Below the pieces are notes generated by a model. The model saw only the letters and a list, made by a program, of their open reading frames with translations, had not been told where the DNA came from and searched no databases. Position numbers and translations under genes: made by a program. Positions 8,125 to 17,424 of a stretch of DNA of 64,000 nucleotides are shown in pieces. The stretch comes from Cytophagales bacterium (lineage in GTDB: Bacteria; Bacteroidota; Bacteroidia; Cytophagales; Cytophagaceae): contig REBA01000009.1 in the NCBI GenBank assembly GCA_004294225.1, positions 62,001 to 126,000 of the forward strand. Direction: 5' to 3'. Positions within the stretch are counted from its first letter, which is position 1. Every line of letters begins with the position of its first letter.

Positions 8125-9582
8125 ATGACCATTATTAGTTTCTTTTTTTATAAAAACAAAGTTGATACTATAAAGTTGAGTTTTTTATTCTTTCTTTTAG
8201 GATTATGGGTTGCTTCACTTTTTGAACCCTTTTTTTGGGATACTAGTAACGTGTTGGAAAATCTTTATTGGTTTTTTGATACGAAAACTATTTCGTGGAT
8301 AGTTCCTGATAATATAGATGCTGGTCATCCTCCATTTTGGGCTTTTTTGATTTCTTTATTCTGGAAGTTGTTTGGGATTTCTCATTTTTCAACACGTATT
8401 GTTCTATTGCCTATTCTTCTGGGAATAGGAGTATTGTATATCAATATTGCTAGAAAATACCTTGATGAAAAATGGGTGGTATGGGCGATTTTATTTTTTT
8501 GCTTTGATACTACTGTTTTGTCGCAACTAATTAGTCTGAATGCAGATGTTCCTATTTTATTCTTGTCTTTGTGGGTATTTTGGGAAGTTATACATGAAAG
8601 AAATGCTTTAATCCCAGTATTAATGGTTGCACTGACTATGCTTAGTGTTAGAGCTTGGTTTTTGATGCCTGTATTCGCTGGTGTTCATTTTATTTATCGC
8701 AAGAATTGGTACAATACTTTTTTAATCTTTCTTTGGCCTTCCATTGCAGTGTTGTTATGGTGTGTATATCATTATTATTTCAAGGGATGGGTGACTTCTG
8801 CACCACTAGTAAGCGAGCATAGGAACTTAGTTTCATTTGGAGCTGGGCTTAGGAACCTTATTATATGCGGGTGGAAATTCTTAGAGTTTGGCAGATTCTT
8901 TCTGTATTTCGTGTTAGTAGTGGTATTAATTCGGAATCCTTTTAGAAAAATTGTGGAGATTGCTAAAAATGAACTTTTTATTTTATTGCTGTTTAACTTG
9001 TTTGTATTGACAATGCTCTTCATGATGTTTAGCAACCCCATTGGAAATAGATATTTCTTGGTGCCAATAGTGGTAGGCTATATATGCTCAATGAAAGCAA
9101 TTCAAGATATGGGACAAGAGATGAATATAAAGCCACTGTTAATAAGTTCTTTGCTTATTGTGTTTTCTGGGAATTTTTGGAAATATCCAAAAACAATTTC
9201 TACTGGCTGGGATTCTACACTTACGCATCTGCCATATCATTCCTTAATGAGCGATTTTCAAAACTATGTATCTCAAAGCGGTATTCCTGCTTCACAAATC
9301 TTTACTTGTTTTCCAATGTGTGTAGAAGAAAAAAATAGAATATTAGGGGCTTCCAATATTATGTTTTCAGTTATTCAAGATACCAACTGGGTGGAAAGTC
9401 CTTATATTTTGTATTCTAATGCTTCCAATAGCTTTACTGAAGAACAAAGAGAAGAATTTTCACAAAATTGGACAGAAGTTTATAGGTTATCTAGTTTCTA
9501 TATTGATTTTGTGCTTTATAAAAATCCTAAATTTATCATGCACGACAGAAGAGAAGAGCTCCCCAATGTCGTGCATGAATAG
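8125..9582 (+). CDS. GT-C fold membrane glycosyltransferase, GT39/ArnT-like
   Basis: A polytopic membrane protein of 485 residues with roughly ten or more hydrophobic spans. After the first span comes the acidic loop FEPFFWDTSN, followed by DAGHPPFWAFLI, an arrangement typical of GT-C (PMT/ArnT-like) enzymes that use lipid-phosphate sugars; NADVPILFLSLWVFWE resembles the later conserved loop. The C-terminal ~100 residues are a soluble periplasmic tail. The donor and acceptor are unknown. It converges with mscL 3 bases away, and its final codons hold a perfect 12-bp inverted repeat (9536-9578). Confidence 0.7.
   Translation: MTIISFFFYKNKVDTIKLSFLFFLLGLWVASLFEPFFWDTSNVLENLYWFFDTKTISWIVPDNIDAGHPPFWAFLISLFWKLFGISHFSTRIVLLPILLGIGVLYINIARKYLDEKWVVWAILFFCFDTTVLSQLISLNADVPILFLSLWVFWEVIHERNALIPVLMVALTMLSVRAWFLMPVFAGVHFIYRKNWYNTFLIFLWPSIAVLLWCVYHYYFKGWVTSAPLVSEHRNLVSFGAGLRNLIICGWKFLEFGRFFLYFVLVVVLIRNPFRKIVEIAKNELFILLLFNLFVLTMLFMMFSNPIGNRYFLVPIVVGYICSMKAIQDMGQEMNIKPLLISSLLIVFSGNFWKYPKTISTGWDSTLTHLPYHSLMSDFQNYVSQSGIPASQIFTCFPMCVEEKNRILGASNIMFSVIQDTNWVESPYILYSNASNSFTEEQREEFSQNWTEVYRLSSFYIDFVLYKNPKFIMHDRREELPNVVHE
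9536..9578. terminator. perfect 12-bp inverted repeat inside the 3' end of a coding sequence
   Basis: TCATGCACGACA at 9536-9547 is exactly complementary to TGTCGTGCATGA at 9567-9578, with a 19-base loop. It covers the last codons of the glycosyltransferase and lies just beyond the stop of mscL on the other strand. It is GC-richer than its surroundings. The T-run after it is poor in both directions, so Rho-independent activity is uncertain; protection of 3' ends of the two convergent transcripts is another possibility. Confidence 0.5.
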
Positions 9583-9585
9583 TAA

Positions 9586-10026
9586 TTATTTCTTTAATAA
9601 ATCTCTAATTTCAGAAAGCAATTTTTCTTCGTTGCTTGGTTCTGGTGGAGCAGGAGGAGGGGTGTCTTCTACTTGTTTTTTACTCAATTGATTCATTGCT
9701 TTGATTACCATGAACACACAGAAAGCAATGATGATAAATTCGAAGATGTTTTGGATAAACAGCCCATAATTCACGGTAACTTCTGGTACTTTTACTTTTA
9801 CCAGTTCTACCCCTTTCATGATTTCTGTTTCTTTAGCTTGTTGGACAACTATTTTTAATTCTTTAAAATCAACGCTTCCAAGAAGAATTCCTATAGGAGG
9901 CATAATAATATCATTTACCATAGAGGTAACGATTTTGCCAAATGCACCACCAATAATTACCCCAACTGCTAAGTCCACCACATTGCCTTTCATTGCAAAT
10001 TCTTTAAATTCTTTAATTAGTCCCAT
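9586..10026 (-). CDS. mscL: large-conductance mechanosensitive channel
   Basis: Inner-membrane pore that opens under membrane tension during hypo-osmotic shock. At 146 residues it has the usual layout: short N-terminal helix [10 protein letters not shown], pore-lining TM1 with [19 protein letters not shown], periplasmic loop of ~45 residues, TM2 ([15 protein letters not shown]), and a cytoplasmic C-terminal helix after a proline-rich linker TPPPAPPEP. Single gene, convergent with the glycosyltransferase. Confidence 0.96.
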   Translation of the reverse strand: MGLIKEFKEFAMKGNVVDLAVGVIIGGAFGKIVTSMVNDIIMPPIGILLGSVDFKELKIVVQQAKETEIMKGVELVKVKVPEVTVNYGLFIQNIFEFIIIAFCVFMVIKAMNQLSKKQVEDTPPPAPPEPSNEEKLLSEIRDLLKK

Positions 10027-10100
10027 AGTTTTCTAATCTTTTTGTTGATTTAAGTGTTTAATTGTATTTAAATATTCAATATTTAATGTTAAAAAGCAAT

Positions 10101-11453
10101 TTATGGCATGTGTTTTTTTTCTGTATTTTCAATAATTTGGAAAGTAATTCCGTAGTTTTCTGCTTCTCTTAAAACAGGTATGTAGATGTTTTTTGATATA
10201 GGAATCAATACCCCTTTTTCAAAAAAATCATTATTTAATATCATTTTTGCAATAATTATTATGGGTATCCCTACTGTTTTTGCCATTGCGGTGAAACTTT
10301 CATCTTCTCCAATAATAATTAATGAAGATTTTCGCAGATGTAATATTTCTTTTTTCTTGTAAAGAATTTCATGCTGCATAATTACCATATCTTTATCTTT
10401 CTCTCTTAATGGAATATTATAGAGGAGCAATTCTTGAAGTACTTGAGCTGGTGTTGCTTTGGGTGTTTTTATGGTTAGTGAAGAGAAAAGCCCCAAGCTT
10501 TCTAATTGTTGAAAGGCAATACTGCTTTCTTCTAAGTTCAAGAATTTGCAAATACTTTCTTTGAGATTTTCGTGCACAAATTCTTCAGGGATAAATAACT
10601 TTGTAAAATCAGAAAGTGGCATACCCTCGCTATTTTCAATAATGAAGTTATCGTCTGTCATACCAAGCCATACTAGTTGGTGCCATCCATTACAAAATCC
10701 TTTTTTACGTATTGTTCCTCGTAGCAGAGTTTCTGCTTCCTCTAGATGATAAATAGATTTATAGTTCAGTGAATCACGATTTGGATATGCCTCATAGTCT
10801 TCGCTTTCAAAAACAGATATTGGGTAGGTAGTTTTGAATAATCTTTGATAAGGGGTGAACTTCTCTTTTCCATTATGCAAATATTTTGCACCCCCATTTC
10901 CAGCCATTACCACATTTCTGGGATTCCAAGAAATTTTGTAATGCCAAGGGTTATTGTCATTCTCTGGTGCTACAAGTCCACCAGTTGATGATTTGAACGA
11001 AATAATTTGCCCGCTTTGTTGATGAATTTCGTCAATTTCTTTTTTAGCAGAAAGGTGATCTAAGCCAGGATCTAAACCTGCTTCCATCATAAATATTAAG
11101 CCTTTTGACTTTACTTTTTCATGTAAAGCTTTTATTTCCTGAGACAAATAAGATGCAGTGATGAAGTGCTTTGAGAATTCTAGGCATTGCAATGCCACTC
11201 CATAGTGCAAGTTTGCAGGGAGCATAGAAATGACAATGTTTGCAGATTTGATTAGTGGGGCTAGTTTTGAACTATCAGCTATATCAAGACTAATATATTT
11301 AGTATTTAATAAAGGGAAAAGGCTTGAATAGGTGAATTTTGATTGATAATCACATATCGTAGTTTTAAGATTATTATAATTTTCAGCTTTTTCTAACCAT
11401 TGAAGTAGGTAAACCGAGGATCTTCCGCACCCTATTAATAAAATGTTTTTCAA
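10101..11453 (-). CDS. saccharopine dehydrogenase family protein (Lys9-like)
   Basis: NAD(P)-dependent oxidoreductase resembling the saccharopine dehydrogenase that forms glutamate and aminoadipate semialdehyde in lysine breakdown. It has an N-terminal Rossmann fold with ILLIGCGRSSVYLLQWL, the loop VISMLPANLHYGVALQCL, and EAGLDPGLDHLSAKKEID, then the substrate region SSTGGLVAPENDNNPWHYK. The 450 residues suit the group. It diverges from recA. No neighbouring lysine-pathway gene is present, so the substrate is assigned from the family only. The C-terminal half contains the IPLREKDKDMVIM segment usual for this branch. Confidence 0.85.
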   Translation of the reverse strand: MKNILLIGCGRSSVYLLQWLEKAENYNNLKTTICDYQSKFTYSSLFPLLNTKYISLDIADSSKLAPLIKSANIVISMLPANLHYGVALQCLEFSKHFITASYLSQEIKALHEKVKSKGLIFMMEAGLDPGLDHLSAKKEIDEIHQQSGQIISFKSSTGGLVAPENDNNPWHYKISWNPRNVVMAGNGGAKYLHNGKEKFTPYQRLFKTTYPISVFESEDYEAYPNRDSLNYKSIYHLEEAETLLRGTIRKKGFCNGWHQLVWLGMTDDNFIIENSEGMPLSDFTKLFIPEEFVHENLKESICKFLNLEESSIAFQQLESLGLFSSLTIKTPKATPAQVLQELLLYNIPLREKDKDMVIMQHEILYKKKEILHLRKSSLIIIGEDESFTAMAKTVGIPIIIIAKMILNNDFFEKGVLIPISKNIYIPVLREAENYGITFQIIENTEKKHMP

Positions 11454-11502
11454 TATTTTGTGATTTATTTAAGAGAATAATAATAATTTTTTTAGTAATT
11501 AA

Positions 11503-11533
11503 TTTGTTTTTACTAAAAAATATAGTAAGTTTG
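11503..11533 (+). promoter_or_regulatory. Bacteroidota-type promoter upstream of recA
   Basis: TTTG at 11503-11506 and TAAGTTTG at 11526-11533 are separated by 19 bases, matching the TTTG / TAnnTTTG form. Transcription would start near 11540, giving a leader of about 115 bases before the recA ATG. I saw no obvious LexA-type palindrome. Confidence 0.55.
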
Positions 11534-11655
11534 TTTTATTAATTCAAAGATTGACATCTTCAAATCATTAAATGTGGTTAAATTTAATTAATAGATAGAT
11601 ACAATGTTTGAGATTAAAAAATTAAATTGAATAAAATCTTAGTAATCTTTAAAAT

Positions 11656-12756
11656 ATGGAAAATCTAAAAAATGCAGGTGCAATAAAATCAGACAATAAA
11701 AATTCTGAGAAATTTAAGGCTTTACAACTTACTTTAGATAAGCTAGAAAAAACTTATGGTAAAGGAACTGTAATGAAATTGAGCGATGAGCGAGTAGTAG
11801 ATGTTCCCGCTATATCTACAGGTTCTTTAGGTTTAGATATAGCCTTGGGTATTGGTGGTTTGCCTAGAGGAAGAATAGTGGAGATTTATGGTCCTGAATC
11901 TTCTGGAAAGACTACACTTACTATGCATTGTATAGCAGAAGCACAGAAAGCTGGAGGTCTGGCAGCTTTTATAGATGCTGAACATGCTTTTGATAAAACC
12001 TATGCGGAGAAGCTAGGTATAGATACTGAAAATTTGCTTATCTCTCAGCCAGATAATGGTGAGCAGGCTTTGGAAATTGCCGAGCATCTTATTCGCTCGG
12101 GTGCTATAGATATAATAGTTATAGATTCTGTGGCAGCATTGGTTCCCAAAGCGGAGTTGGAAGGGGAGATGGGAGAGAGTAAAATGGGTTTGCAGGCAAG
12201 GTTAATGTCTCAGGCTTTAAGAAAACTTACAGGTACTATTAATAAAACTGGTTGTTGCTGTATTTTTATCAATCAATTGAGAGAAAAGATAGGAGTTATG
12301 TTTGGTAATCCAGAAACGACTACAGGAGGTAATGCATTGAAGTTTTATGCTTCTGTCCGACTTGATATAAGAAGAAATGCACAAATAAAGGAAGGTACTG
12401 ACGATATTGTTGGCAATAGAACTAAAGTAAAAGTGGTAAAAAACAAAGTTGCACCTCCTTTCAAAGTAGTTGAATTTGATATTATGTATGGATTGGGAAT
12501 CTCCAAAGTTGGAGAAATATTAGACTTAGGAGTAGAGTTAGAAATTATTCAAAAATCAGGATCTTGGTTCTCTTACTCGGGAACAAGACTTGGACAAGGA
12601 AGAGACGCCGTAAAAGAAATTTTACAAGATAATCAAGAAATGATGGATGAAATAGAAGCTAAAATTAGGGCTAAAGTAAAAGGTGATCCTGTAGCTGAGG
12701 TTCCAGTTATAGCTAGTGTAGCTTCCCCAGCTTCCACAGTTAAAGAAAAAGTATAA
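11656..12756 (+). CDS. recA: recombinase RecA
   Basis: ATP-dependent DNA strand-exchange protein and co-protease in the SOS response. Residues ~20-60 form the N-terminal polymerisation segment with [14 protein letters not shown]. Walker A is GPESSGKT at 79-86, followed by IDAEHAFD, the Walker B region [15 protein letters not shown] and the loop-2 segment [19 protein letters not shown]. Its 366 residues include a C-terminal tail rich in Val/Pro/Ala instead of the acidic tail of E. coli. The start is the only ATG that fits the N-terminus. A promoter lies upstream and a strong terminator directly follows. Single-gene transcript. Confidence 0.98.
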   Translation: MENLKNAGAIKSDNKNSEKFKALQLTLDKLEKTYGKGTVMKLSDERVVDVPAISTGSLGLDIALGIGGLPRGRIVEIYGPESSGKTTLTMHCIAEAQKAGGLAAFIDAEHAFDKTYAEKLGIDTENLLISQPDNGEQALEIAEHLIRSGAIDIIVIDSVAALVPKAELEGEMGESKMGLQARLMSQALRKLTGTINKTGCCCIFINQLREKIGVMFGNPETTTGGNALKFYASVRLDIRRNAQIKEGTDDIVGNRTKVKVVKNKVAPPFKVVEFDIMYGLGISKVGEILDLGVELEIIQKSGSWFSYSGTRLGQGRDAVKEILQDNQEMMDEIEAKIRAKVKGDPVAEVPVIASVASPASTVKEKV

Positions 12757-12764
12757 GTCTTTTT

Positions 12765-12808
12765 TGTACGATTAGTGCACTATAAGCAACTAATCGTACA
12801 TTTTTTTT
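12765..12808 (+). terminator. Rho-independent terminator of recA
   Basis: TGTACGATTAG at 12765-12775 pairs perfectly with CTAATCGTACA at 12790-12800 around a 14-base loop and is followed by eight T. Confidence 0.85.
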
Positions 12809-12835
12809 AATGGATATTTTACTTCTACCTAGAAT

Positions 12836-13624
12836 TTATTTCGATACTAAAATTTTGATGTTACGGTACCAAACATCATCGCCATGATCTTGTAATGCGA
12901 TAACACCTGATTTAGCAACATCTGCCCATTTAGGATTTAATTCTGGAAATTTTGAGTTAGCAACAAGTTTATTCCAATCTTCTGTCCACAAGTGGTATTC
13001 TAAAACTGTTTCCCCATTCTGGCGATGCCATACACTCCCTTTGAAAACTTCGATTTCAATTTCATTCCATTCACCAGTAGGCTTAGCATTTTGAGGTTTT
13101 GCTGGGATTAGGTCGTACAACGAACCTGCTTGACGGTTCCCATCTTTTCCTGCTCTTGCATCAGGATGTTTTGAATTATCTAGAACCTGCATTTCTGGAG
13201 CTGTTTTATAGATTGGCCAACCTTCAACTTCTTTTCCTAGGTAAAAAACACCAGAGTTTCCTCCTTCAGATATTTTCCATTCCATTTTTAGTCTGAAATT
13301 TGAGAATTCTTTAGTCGTAATGATATCTCCCCCATTTTCAGCTCCTGCTTCCCCCGTTCCGCTACCAATACAATGTAATGTTCCGTCCACAACTTCCCAT
13401 CCTTTAGGGAAATTGGGTTTATTGTACCCACGCCATCCTGAACTTGTGGTTCCGTCAAATATCAGCTCCCATCCTTCTGCTTTTTCTTTTTCTGTTAATT
13501 GGTTAGGAATAAGGGTATCTTTAGTGATTGCAGTCTCGCTTTCTGATAGTTGTTTTTTTTCATTTTGGCACGAGCTTCCAAGAATAAGCAAACCAAGAAC
13601 AATAGAGGGGAATATTTTTTTCAT
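12836..13624 (-). CDS. DUF1080 (3-keto-disaccharide hydrolase-like) lipoprotein
   Basis: An exported lipoprotein of 262 residues. The signal sequence LGLLILGSSC sets Cys19 as the lipidated residue. The rest is one DUF1080 domain with a concanavalin-like fold: WELIFDGTTSSGWRGY, then KMEWKISEGGNSGVFYLG, GSLYDLIPAKPQNAKPTGEW, and the final VIALQDHGDDVWYRNIKI. Related proteins have been assigned as 3-keto-glycoside hydrolases acting on oxidised sugars; activity here is inferred. It is a single gene, convergent with recA and divergent from the small ferredoxin gene. Confidence 0.88.
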   Translation of the reverse strand: MKKIFPSIVLGLLILGSSCQNEKKQLSESETAITKDTLIPNQLTEKEKAEGWELIFDGTTSSGWRGYNKPNFPKGWEVVDGTLHCIGSGTGEAGAENGGDIITTKEFSNFRLKMEWKISEGGNSGVFYLGKEVEGWPIYKTAPEMQVLDNSKHPDARAGKDGNRQAGSLYDLIPAKPQNAKPTGEWNEIEIEVFKGSVWHRQNGETVLEYHLWTEDWNKLVANSKFPELNPKWADVAKSGVIALQDHGDDVWYRNIKILVSK

Positions 13625-13945
13625 GTAGGGGGTATTTTTTTAAAGGACTTATAATCTTCTAAAATAAACAATTTAGATTGTGATATTGATAATTATAACA
13701 AAAAGTTAAAGCAATTAGAATTTAATTTTTAATTAAATCTATGATTATAAATGGGATATTTTTTTATTTAAATTAAGAAATGTTGATCACGAAGTCTATT
13801 TCATTTTTTGTTTGATTGTAAGAGAAAGACCATAAAATTTTGTATATTTTAGGCTAAAAAAGTTTTCAAATTTACACCCGTGTTTATTAAAAAAACAAAT
13901 TCAATAATGTAAATGAATTCAATTAATTTCTAAGCCTATAAATTT
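13625..13945. other. 321-bp divergent intergenic region
   Basis: AT-rich spacer between the DUF1080 lipoprotein and the small ferredoxin. It must hold promoters for both, but I see no TAnnTTTG element with a properly spaced upstream TTTG and no convincing hairpin or ORF. Confidence 0.5.
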
Positions 13946-14161
13946 ATGGATAAAAATAATGTTACCAAAGAGTATTCAAATGGGGAAATTACAGTGGTTT
14001 GGCAATCTACAAAATGTATTCATTCTGCTAACTGTGTAAAAAATTTGCCTTCTGTCTTTCAACCTAGAGAGCATCCATGGGTGAAAATGGATAATGCTAC
14101 ATCGGAAGAGATTATTTCAACAGTAGCAAAATGCCCCACGCAGGCATTATCGATAAAATAA
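13946..14161 (+). CDS. small YjdI-like 4Fe-4S mono-cluster protein
   Basis: A 71-residue protein of the divergent ferredoxin family (Fer4_19, YjdI). The conserved run is VVWQSTKCIHSANCVKNLPSVF, then HPWVKMD and KCPTQALS; four cysteines (CIHSANC plus KCP and the spacing around it) fit a single iron-sulfur cluster, although only three are obvious. Full length for the family. No partner enzyme is adjacent; downstream lies the IS30-like relic and repeat. Likely cytoplasmic electron carrier, function unproven. Confidence 0.85.
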   Translation: MDKNNVTKEYSNGEITVVWQSTKCIHSANCVKNLPSVFQPREHPWVKMDNATSEEIISTVAKCPTQALSIK

Positions 14162-14394
14162 CTAAAAGAGTAAACTGTCAAAAAACTAATTTTTTTGAAA
14201 AATCTGAATTGATCAAAGAAGATTTTTTCTTTAATCAATTATTGTTATCAATATCTTGTATTTTAATTGGATTCAAGAAACAAATGCAACTTGGGTAGCT
14301 GGTAAAAAATAAATTTTTTCAAAAGAAAGGGCATTAGCCCCTTCCCTTGAATGGATAAATTTCTTTTATTGGCTACCGTCCAAAGTTGTCAATA

Positions 14395-14514
14395 ATGAGC
14401 CACCTAACCGAGTCGCAAAGCTACGCAATTGAAGTTTTGTTTGTTAATTTTTGCACTGTCTTTTGTTCTTTAGGCTTGCAGCGAAGGCAGTCTTTGAGAA
14501 TATTAAAAAAATAA
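14395..14514 (+). pseudogene. N-terminal relic of an IS30-family transposase
   Basis: An ATG-started frame begins MSHLTESQSYAIEVL, which closely resembles the N-terminus of Bacteroidota IS30-family transposases (pattern MSHLTESQRY.I.VLL). After about 15 codons the similarity stops and the frame closes at a TAA at 14512-14514. The rest of the transposase is missing. It lies 25 bases from a 205-bp repeat, so the spot has seen more than one insertion or deletion. The rest of 14162-14394 is AT-rich with only a weak GGGC-ATTA-GCCC hairpin near 14329. Identification rests on a short match from memory. Confidence 0.45.
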
Positions 14515-14539
14515 GCCTTTAGAATGCAATATTAAAAAA

Positions 14540-14744
14540 CAGGTTTGTAATGCACTGTGGTCCACTCACTATTTTTTCTGGAAAAAACGTTGTGTGACTT
14601 TGCAGTACAGACAAACAGTTTTTTATATTTTCATGAGGATATAATGACCTTGAACAGCGTTACAAACCTGAATTACAAAATTAGATTTTTTCATAACATA
14701 ACAAAAATTTGATGGAGTTTAATAGTAAAGATAAATTTTAGATG
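14540..14744 (+). repeat. 205-bp dispersed repeat, copy A (inverted relative to copy B)
   Basis: This stretch matches the reverse complement of 25984-26188 at roughly nine of ten positions. Its first 131 bases are bounded by near-perfect 14-bp terminal inverted repeats, CAGGTTTGTAATGC at 14540-14553 and GCGTTACAAACCTG at 14657-14670, with an internal near-palindrome TTTTTTCTGGAAAAAA. A further 74 shared bases run to the stop codon of the deacetylase gene. No ORF of note, so it looks like a MITE-like element. Confidence 0.8.
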
Positions 14745-16043
14745 TTATTCTTTAATAAACTTTCTAGTTATCTTTTGTTTTTCAGTTTTAAATTGAATTA
14801 GGTAGCTTCCTGTAGTTAAGTTATCGATATCAATATAATCAGAAGTTAAAACACCGTTTTGTACAACATTCCCTGTGATGGTAGTAATCACATAACTTAC
14901 GTCTTTCACAATATTTACTACATTTAATTTATTCTTTACAGGATTAGGAAATATTGAAAATTGCTCTTCTTTATTGTTAAAAGTTTGAATAGAAGAAATT
15001 ACATTTTTGTGAAATATTATTTTTCCTACGTCGGGCACCGCATTAAAAAAAACATGTCCAGTTTCAACATAATGTTCTACTTTTCTTCCATTTTGAGTGA
15101 TAGAATCATACTTCCAAGTAGGATTTTTTACTTTTAAAGTTAATGGGTGGTTATAAACATCATTATCTTTTAAGGTATCTGTTAAGTTCAAAATCCATTC
15201 TTTGTCAGTCTCTGAATTGATTTTTAAACTTTGAGAAAATTTTTCGGCATTGTACCTCATTACTTCACCAAACGGAGCTATCCAAAGATTCTTTTTTTGA
15301 GCGTTAATAGCATCCATTTGTTTAATAAAATTTGCTTTCCCTGGTCCATCATATTCTCCTTCTTCTATGCCATGGTAAAAAAACACCAACCATTTATATT
15401 GCAAACATCCTGTGATATAACCCGTGTATTGGCTTATGTTTACTTGTGGGCTGATGCCAAATGCCAATACATTCATTTTAGAAGTTAAACTATTCATCCA
15501 AGCAGTATGAGGCTCTCCATTAGTCCACTCAGCACCCCAAGCATTCCTACCCCCTATATATCTTTTGTTAGACTCAGCTACTACCTTAGCGTCTTGTCCC
15601 CCTACTCCCAAAGGCCAAGCAATAGATACGCATTTAATATTAGGGATATTACTTTCAATTATCATATCTGAATTAATAATCTCATCTGCTTTTTCTTTAT
15701 CAGATAGTTGGCTTAAATTTCTATGTGATACAGTATGACTTGCTATTTCATGACCTTTCAAAGCAACTTCATCTCTAAGGTACACCCAACTGCCAATACC
15801 TGACTGAGGCACCCAATTGGTTACAGTATAAAAAGTTCCACGAAAACCATATTTAGGTTCATTCATTGTAGGTATTGCTGTAGTGTATTGCCCTTTTATA
15901 TTGTCATCAAAAGTTAGCGATAAAGCACCTCGCTTATTATTTAACCAAGGAGTAACAGAATATTCTAAAGTTGTTTGAGCATCTGAAAAATTAATAAAAA
16001 GATGCAATAATAAGAGTATTAATTTATATGTTTTCATAGACAA
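14745..16043 (-). CDS. polysaccharide deacetylase-like protein with T9SS sorting domain (copy 1)
   Basis: A secreted 432-residue protein. A signal peptide (to ~22) precedes a NodB-type carbohydrate esterase 4 domain: LTFDD at 43-47 supplies the catalytic base and metal aspartate, and SHTVSH (His103, His107) the metal ligands; IAWPLGVGG corresponds to motif 3 and FFYHGIEEG to a later His-containing motif. A linker domain follows, then a T9SS type A sorting domain (FSIFPNPVKNKLNVVN to TRKFIKE). It would deacetylate an N- or O-acetylated polysaccharide outside the cell. A paralogue lies 19 bases upstream in the same orientation. The stop codon abuts the 205-bp repeat. Confidence 0.85.
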   Translation of the reverse strand: MSMKTYKLILLLLHLFINFSDAQTTLEYSVTPWLNNKRGALSLTFDDNIKGQYTTAIPTMNEPKYGFRGTFYTVTNWVPQSGIGSWVYLRDEVALKGHEIASHTVSHRNLSQLSDKEKADEIINSDMIIESNIPNIKCVSIAWPLGVGGQDAKVVAESNKRYIGGRNAWGAEWTNGEPHTAWMNSLTSKMNVLAFGISPQVNISQYTGYITGCLQYKWLVFFYHGIEEGEYDGPGKANFIKQMDAINAQKKNLWIAPFGEVMRYNAEKFSQSLKINSETDKEWILNLTDTLKDNDVYNHPLTLKVKNPTWKYDSITQNGRKVEHYVETGHVFFNAVPDVGKIIFHKNVISSIQTFNNKEEQFSIFPNPVKNKLNVVNIVKDVSYVITTITGNVVQNGVLTSDYIDIDNLTTGSYLIQFKTEKQKITRKFIKE

Positions 16044-16062
16044 TTTTATTGGACCGCTTGAT

Positions 16063-17349
16063 TTATTGAATAATTACTTTTTTTACAATTCCAGAGATAC
16101 TGACATAGTATATTCCTTTTTTGTAATCCTTAATTGGAATGTCAATTTTATTGTTTTTAGCTATTAAATCTAAATTTGAAACAATAGTGCTGTTGTCTGA
16201 ATAAATCTTAATTTGATAGTTTTTTTCATTTTCTAAATTTAAAATTTCCATAACTTCATTTGCAGGATTTGGTGCTATTAACCAAGCACTCTTATCTGAG
16301 CTTACATCATTTATTAGAGACGCAATATCAAACTTTTGGAAAGTTATAGTTCCCCCATCTGGTATAGCGTTAAACATAACTTGATTTCCTATATCAGTAA
16401 AAGAAAGTTCTTTATTATTTTGAACAATTTTATGGATAATCCAATTCGGTTTATCTACAATGATTGTTAAAGGGTGATTCCAAATTAAATCATTCTTCAA
16501 AGTATCATTTAATAAAAGAGTCCAATTATCAATATTGGGAGTTATTACTAAATTTGCTGATTTTCTTTCTCGGTGATATTTTATCACATTCTCAAAGGTG
16601 GAGACCCAAATATCATCTTTCCGTTTTAAAATTTCTTTTATGTGTTGGTCAAACAACACTTTTGGTACTATAATCCATCCATTTTCTATCCCATGATATG
16701 TAGGACAAAACCATCCACCTGCATTTATGGCTCCACTTAGCTTATTAGCTATACTTGAAGAGTTATCTCCATTAGAAATCATTGGGCTTCTGACTTTAAA
16801 ATAATTTTCTTCATTATCAAAGAAATCATAGCTATTAAAATCACCACCAACAGCTCTGGCACCTATAAAATATTTTTTTAATATTTTCCTTACTTTGATA
16901 TCTGCTTCAGAATCACCACCACCACTGCCATTTGGGTAAGCGAATGTTTGGCTATTTGATTTTATATTGTTATAAATTGCATCATTACAAGATGTTATTT
17001 CTTTATTTATATCTACTTCACTAAGATTAGCTAAAGATGCGTGTGTAATGGTATGATTAGCTATTTCATGCTTATTTCTATATGCTTTTAATACTAAACT
17101 CCAACTACCTAATTGAGAAGTTACATTTTGAGACGTAATAAAAAATGTACCTTTTATATTATTAGCATCAAGTATAGATAAGCCTTCTGTAAATTGCCCA
17201 TTTATAGCATCATCAAAAGTTATGCTTACAGCAGCTTTTTTGTTGTCTAACCATTTAGCAATAGTATATTTTATTGGATTTTGAGCATAAGATACTATTG
17301 ACAAAAACATTAAATATGTTTGAACAATAATTATTTTCTTAATTTTCAT
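16063..17349 (-). CDS. polysaccharide deacetylase-like protein with T9SS sorting domain (copy 2)
   Basis: Paralogue of the next gene downstream, with the same layout over 428 residues: signal peptide to ~22, NodB motif 1 ITFDD at 43-47, motif 2 NHTITH (His99, His103), motif 3 FAYPNGSGGG, and FCPTYHGIENG. Both copies share the post-catalytic segment with DTLK..DLIWNHPLTI and MFNAIPDGGTITF, then a T9SS tail (WLIAPNPANEVMEI to VKKVIIQ). The 19-base gap implies co-transcription. Sequence divergence between the copies is substantial, so they probably differ in substrate. The glycan is unknown. Confidence 0.85.
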   Translation of the reverse strand: MKIKKIIIVQTYLMFLSIVSYAQNPIKYTIAKWLDNKKAAVSITFDDAINGQFTEGLSILDANNIKGTFFITSQNVTSQLGSWSLVLKAYRNKHEIANHTITHASLANLSEVDINKEITSCNDAIYNNIKSNSQTFAYPNGSGGGDSEADIKVRKILKKYFIGARAVGGDFNSYDFFDNEENYFKVRSPMISNGDNSSSIANKLSGAINAGGWFCPTYHGIENGWIIVPKVLFDQHIKEILKRKDDIWVSTFENVIKYHRERKSANLVITPNIDNWTLLLNDTLKNDLIWNHPLTIIVDKPNWIIHKIVQNNKELSFTDIGNQVMFNAIPDGGTITFQKFDIASLINDVSSDKSAWLIAPNPANEVMEILNLENEKNYQIKIYSDNSTIVSNLDLIAKNNKIDIPIKDYKKGIYYVSISGIVKKVIIQ

Positions 17350-17424
17350 TTTTTGATTAATTTATATAATAAAAGCAATAAAAAATATTATATTTCTAAT
17401 TTAATTTTCTAGATATTAAGTTAG

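Noticed and set aside
8775-9041. Minus-strand frame inside the membrane glycosyltransferase
   Set aside because: Antisense to a strongly hydrophobic, well-formed membrane protein; no independent support.
12836-13624. DUF1080 gene as part of a polysaccharide utilisation locus
   Set aside because: No SusC/SusD or glycosidase genes are adjacent.
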